Shown here piece by piece: positions 61,368 through 64,000 of a DNA stretch of 64,000 bases. The stretch covers positions 1-64,000 of the forward strand of contig SVHT01000009.1 of NCBI GenBank assembly GCA_015055615.1. Direction: 5' to 3'. Under the pieces are notes generated by a model. The model did not search any database and was not told where the DNA came from. It was given only the letters and a program-made list of their open reading frames with translations. Within the stretch, counting starts at the first letter, position 1. Every line of letters starts with the position of its first letter. The translations under genes were made by a program, and so were the position numbers. This DNA comes from Clostridiales bacterium. GTDB lineage: Bacteria; Bacillota; Clostridia; Christensenellales; Borkfalkiaceae.

Positions 61368-61398
61368 TATGGAAATTAAACAAAGGAGAAAGGGAAAA

Positions 61399-62382
61399 AT
61401 GGCATTAGTCAGATGTCCAGAGTGTGGAGAATCTATTTCAAGCACGGCAAAGAAATGTATTCATTGTGGTGCGAATTTTCACGGTACGTGCTTTGAGTGC
61501 GGTGGCTTGATTGTGGAGGGTGAAAGCGTATGCAGACAATGCGGCGCCAACCAAAACGCAACGGCGGAAGAAAGAGTTGCTGCAGCGGCGATAGCGGCAC
61601 CGTCTACGCAAGAGGCAAACAAGAAAGTAGAAGCAGATGACATAGCGGAAGGGGCAAAGATTGAAGCAGAAATGACTTCGATTATGCAAAAAAGAAAGGA
61701 ACGGGATAAAAAGTTTTATATGTGGAGAAGTATCCTTGATGTGCCTATGATTCTGTTCTGGGTAATTCCGCTTTTTATAATTCTTAAGAAAATTGACGAT
61801 ATGGCACAAGTACCTCTGTATATGAGAAGTGTAATTTGGATGGAGAATTCGTCAGTTTTGCTGTTTATGTTAATAATAAGCACTATGTGCATGATTGCAG
61901 ATGTTTGTCTAAATACCTATATATCATTTAATGGTGGCAAGGAACAAACGCAGGAAATGGAGGCACTTGGCAAAGAAAAATGGCGTTATTATATTAAACA
62001 AAACGCAAGTAAAAGCAGGGACAAGAAAGAACAGGCGGCTTTTAATAACGTATTGAGAATAGGATATTTCTTAGAAAATCCTGAGAAGAAAGAAAACCCT
62101 GTGTTTTCAAAAATTAAGGCAATAATTGGTGTGTGCAGTAATATAGGTTGGTGTATACTGATAATTGTACTTATTTATGGTATGGGTAAGCTTGGCATGG
62201 AAACTGGAATAGGAAGCAAGGGGAAATTGTTTGCTGCGAAATTGAAAGACCTATTGGTTCCCATCTTGATGTTGCTTATTATAAATTTACCCTTTGGAAT
62301 TAGAGGATTGATTTGTGAGTCCAAAACCAAGAAAGAAATAAAATTGTATCAAGAAAGTATTCTTGCGGAAGACAATAAATAA
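61399..62382 (+). CDS. Double zinc-ribbon membrane protein
   Basis: A 327-residue protein. Zinc ribbons at the start: CPECGESISSTAKKCIHCG and CFECG...CRQCG (6-50). A charged helical linker (GAKIEAEMTSIMQKRKERDKK) precedes four helices: SILDVPMILFWVIPLFIIL, SVLLFMLIISTMCMIADV, VCSNIGWCILIIVLIYG and LLVPILMLLIINLPFG. The start at 61399 has AAAGGAG and AAAGGG upstream; an in-frame ATG at 61369 lies within the operator. Base use is AT-richer than the core genes, hinting at transfer. Probably controlled by the divergent Xre protein. Function unknown. Confidence 0.77.
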   Translation: MALVRCPECGESISSTAKKCIHCGANFHGTCFECGGLIVEGESVCRQCGANQNATAEERVAAAAIAAPSTQEANKKVEADDIAEGAKIEAEMTSIMQKRKERDKKFYMWRSILDVPMILFWVIPLFIILKKIDDMAQVPLYMRSVIWMENSSVLLFMLIISTMCMIADVCLNTYISFNGGKEQTQEMEALGKEKWRYYIKQNASKSRDKKEQAAFNNVLRIGYFLENPEKKENPVFSKIKAIIGVCSNIGWCILIIVLIYGMGKLGMETGIGSKGKLFAAKLKDLLVPILMLLIINLPFGIRGLICESKTKKEIKLYQESILAEDNK

Positions 62383-62392
62383 GAGATGCAAA

Positions 62393-62422
62393 AAAAAGGT
62401 AATCGAAAGGTTGCCTTTTTTT
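62393..62422 (+). terminator. Terminator
   Basis: AAAAAGGTAATC against GGTTGCCTTTTT, GAAA loop, T-run. Confidence 0.85.
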
Positions 62423-62700
62423 GTTGCGCATAATCGAGCTTTGAAAAAGATAATCGCCCTAGAATCTTGCGATTCCAAGGCGGTTACCTATATGATAAGG
62501 GGGAAAATGATGAGCTGTTTCATGCAATCGGTTATCCACAACCGATTTACAAGTATATTTTAGCACGCTAATATAAAAAAGTAAAGAAAAAAATCAAAAA
62601 ATTTTTTTTCGACAAAAAAGGATAGCTATTGCGCAAAAAATGATAAAAATTAACATTTTCACATTTTTTCACGTAAAAAATGCGTGGCAAAATTGCAAAT
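62423..62700. other. Gene-free AT-rich spacer
   Basis: No gene with a believable ribosome site is seen. It holds TTATCCACA (62532-62540), a perfect DnaA-box match set in a short palindrome (ATCGGTT...AACCGAT), and a long A/T run at 62570-62690 with repeated CACATTTTTTCACG-like words. Confidence 0.5.
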
Positions 62701-63216
62701 TCACAGAATTTTGCATAATAAGCAACAGAATACCGCAGTTATGAGGTAAGTCACAACGGAAATTAACAGCGCCTTTGTCAAATTTTTTCGTTTTAATCCG
62801 GCGAAGTACACCGCGCCAATATAAAAAATCGTTTCAGACGAGCCGTAGATAACACACGCGCAACGGGAAACGTAACTGTCCGCGCCGTAAACTTCTAAAA
62901 TGTCCGACAACACCGCGATTGCGCCGCTCCCCGACAGCGGTTTTATCAATAGCAACGGGGAAAGCTCTTGCGGAACGCCAAAAAAGCGGAAAACAGGCGC
63001 AAGGCGCATGGAAATAGCGTTCCCCACACCGCTGACCTCTAACAATTTCGACAGCATCGTAACGGCGGCGATATAGGGAAAAATGGATAGGATAAGGGGA
63101 ATTGCGCCCTTTACGCCCTCGGTAAACGAATCGTACACGCGGACTTTACGGACGAACGCAACCGCAAACGACAGCAAAAAAATCGTTGGAATAAGAAAGG
63201 TGAGAACATGCGTCAT
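62701..63216 (-). CDS. spmB: Spore maturation protein B
   Basis: A 171-residue membrane protein, four or five helices, of the nucleoside-recognition (gate) domain kind. FTEGVKGAIPLILSIFPYIAA (near 31-51), FFGVPQELSPLLLIKPLSGSGA near 77-98 and YGSSETIFYIGAVYFAG near 127-143 are SpmB hallmarks. SpmA and SpmB help dehydrate the spore core in Bacillus. The ATG overlaps the stop of spmA by four bases. It supports a sporulating ancestry. Confidence 0.94.
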   Translation of the reverse strand: MTHVLTFLIPTIFLLSFAVAFVRKVRVYDSFTEGVKGAIPLILSIFPYIAAVTMLSKLLEVSGVGNAISMRLAPVFRFFGVPQELSPLLLIKPLSGSGAIAVLSDILEVYGADSYVSRCACVIYGSSETIFYIGAVYFAGLKRKNLTKALLISVVTYLITAVFCCLLCKIL

Positions 63217-63836
63217 CGCGTATACGTCCCCCCTGCTTTTGCTTTTTTACGGTGAAAACGGGGAGAAGTGGGCTTTTTGGCGACGGCTTTTTTTCGATAG
63301 GCGAGCATGGTCAACAATACGCCGAGCACGGTGGAAAAGACCGTGGCAAGGAAGGTGGGCAAAATAATATCGGTGGGGTTGGCGCTCTGCATGGCGACGC
63401 GGACGGCGACGAGGGAAGAGGGCAAAATCTGTAAGGACGTGGCGTTGAGCACGAAGAACATTGCCGAGGAATATTCGGCGTTGTCCGTTTGGTCTAGGAG
63501 TTGCGCTGCCTTGATACCGTACGGCGTTGCCGCGCCCGAAATGCCGAGTAGGTTGACGGAAACGTTCATACTGACAGCGGAAAGGGCTTTTTCGTCGTCC
63601 GTCTTTAAGAGCCGTTTGGCAACGGGTTTTATCAAACGCGAAACACCGCGCGCGACACCGCTGTCTTCCCACAATTTCATCAGCCCCATCCACACGGCGT
63701 AGGTGGCGATAAGGGATACGCAAAGGGTGGCGGATTTGCTTGCGCCGTCCAGCATGGCGGGCAGAAAGTTTTCGGGCGAAAAAAAGAGCAAGGATAGGGT
63801 ACATATCGTAAATACGATAAAAAAAAGGGCGTTCAT
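63213..63836 (-). CDS. spmA: Spore maturation protein A
   Basis: A 207-residue membrane partner of SpmB. MNALFFIVFTICTLSLLFFS opens the first helix; WMGLMKLWEDSGVARGVSRLIKPV near 50-73, NVSVNLLGISGAATPYGIKAA near 95-115 and LNATSLQILPSSLVAVR near 135-151 are typical. A longer frame begins at 63929, but the ATG at 63836 gives the normal N-terminus. No clear Shine-Dalgarno is present; CATATATT lies just six bases upstream. Confidence 0.92.
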   Translation of the reverse strand: MNALFFIVFTICTLSLLFFSPENFLPAMLDGASKSATLCVSLIATYAVWMGLMKLWEDSGVARGVSRLIKPVAKRLLKTDDEKALSAVSMNVSVNLLGISGAATPYGIKAAQLLDQTDNAEYSSAMFFVLNATSLQILPSSLVAVRVAMQSANPTDIILPTFLATVFSTVLGVLLTMLAYRKKAVAKKPTSPRFHRKKAKAGGTYTR

Positions 63837-64000
63837 ACCATAAATATATGCGCGGATTGTCGTTAAAATGTCATCTTGCAAACATACGGTCGATATACGG
63901 ATAGCCACCAATGCGGGGCTTATACACACACGAACGAAAAGGTAGTAAAGTTGGCTGCAAAATCATCTTGCCACAAAAAAACCTTTCGGGAGGGGGATCC

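Noticed and set aside
62532-62540. Chromosomal replication origin
   Set aside because: Only one DnaA box, no dnaA, dnaN or other origin-linked genes nearby.
63837-64000. Gene at the right edge
   Set aside because: The last 160 bases show no open frame of note; GGGAGGGGG at the very end might be a ribosome site for a gene beyond the window, which cannot be judged here.

Overview
The window looks like the chromosome of an anaerobic, Gram-positive, spore-forming Clostridia-type bacterium, probably an uncultured gut lineage. Supporting signs: Shine-Dalgarno sites of the AGGAGG type nearly everywhere, consensus TTGACA-17-TATAAT promoters, Firmicutes gene order (rpmG-secE-nusG-rplKA-rplJL; rpsB-tsf, pyrH-frr-uppS-cdsA-dxr-rseP; ylxM-ffh-rpsP-khpA-rimM; ruvX next to DUF1292), spmA/spmB spore maturation genes, a TPP riboswitch before thiT, and GTP-dependent PEP carboxykinase. 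The phylum-level call is firm; genus cannot be told from this sequence.

Layout. 1-2.5 kb: the AT-rich right end of an integrated element. It holds a partial HUH rolling-circle Rep, a hairpin-rich spacer, three 34-bp-spaced direct repeats ending in a perfect promoter, an AAA/DUF4143 ATPase, and a tRNA 3'-end fragment that looks like an attachment site. 2.6-8.2 kb: carbohydrate use (GH94 phosphorylase with a GNAT gene, GH2 beta-galactosidase). 8.3-12.3 kb: a YfhO membrane protein and an aminotransferase. 12.5-16.6 kb: the L33/SecE/NusG/L11/L1/L10/L7-L12 cluster with an L1 site, an L10 leader and a tandem 105-nt palindromic repeat. 16.6-24.9 kb: lipoproteins, zinc-ribbon and other membrane proteins, and a RuvX-DUF1292 fusion. 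24.9-35.7 kb: translation, isoprenoid, lipid and SRP genes in four transcription blocks. 35.7-42.8 kb: TPP riboswitch-thiT, divergent HD nucleotidase and beta-mannosidase, a P-loop-less ATPase-like protein, mutY and a flavoprotein. 42.8-46.5 kb: a two-component system with membrane proteins behind a PhoP-like box. 46.6-51.5 kb: uvrB-uvrA. 51.5-54.4 kb: proBAC (minus strand). 55-57 kb: pckA.

57-62.7 kb is the second accessory patch. It has two divergent Xre-regulator modules with well-formed operators, a small GIY-YIG gene bracketed by repeats (44 of 45 bases identical in the direct pair, plus inverted and 36-bp tandem copies), an aldo/keto reductase-DUF1893-FMN reductase operon with 4-base overlaps, and a zinc-ribbon membrane protein. 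The window ends in spmB and spmA.

Most striking: the repeat-bracketed GIY-YIG cassette at 57.6-58.1 kb, the 34-bp repeats fused to a promoter at 0.9-1.0 kb, the apparently leaderless ruvX-DUF1292 fusion that keeps an internal ribosome binding site, and the terminator whose stem supplies the -35 box of the next operon at 32.65 kb. All functional statements rest on motif reading; no database search or folding program was run.
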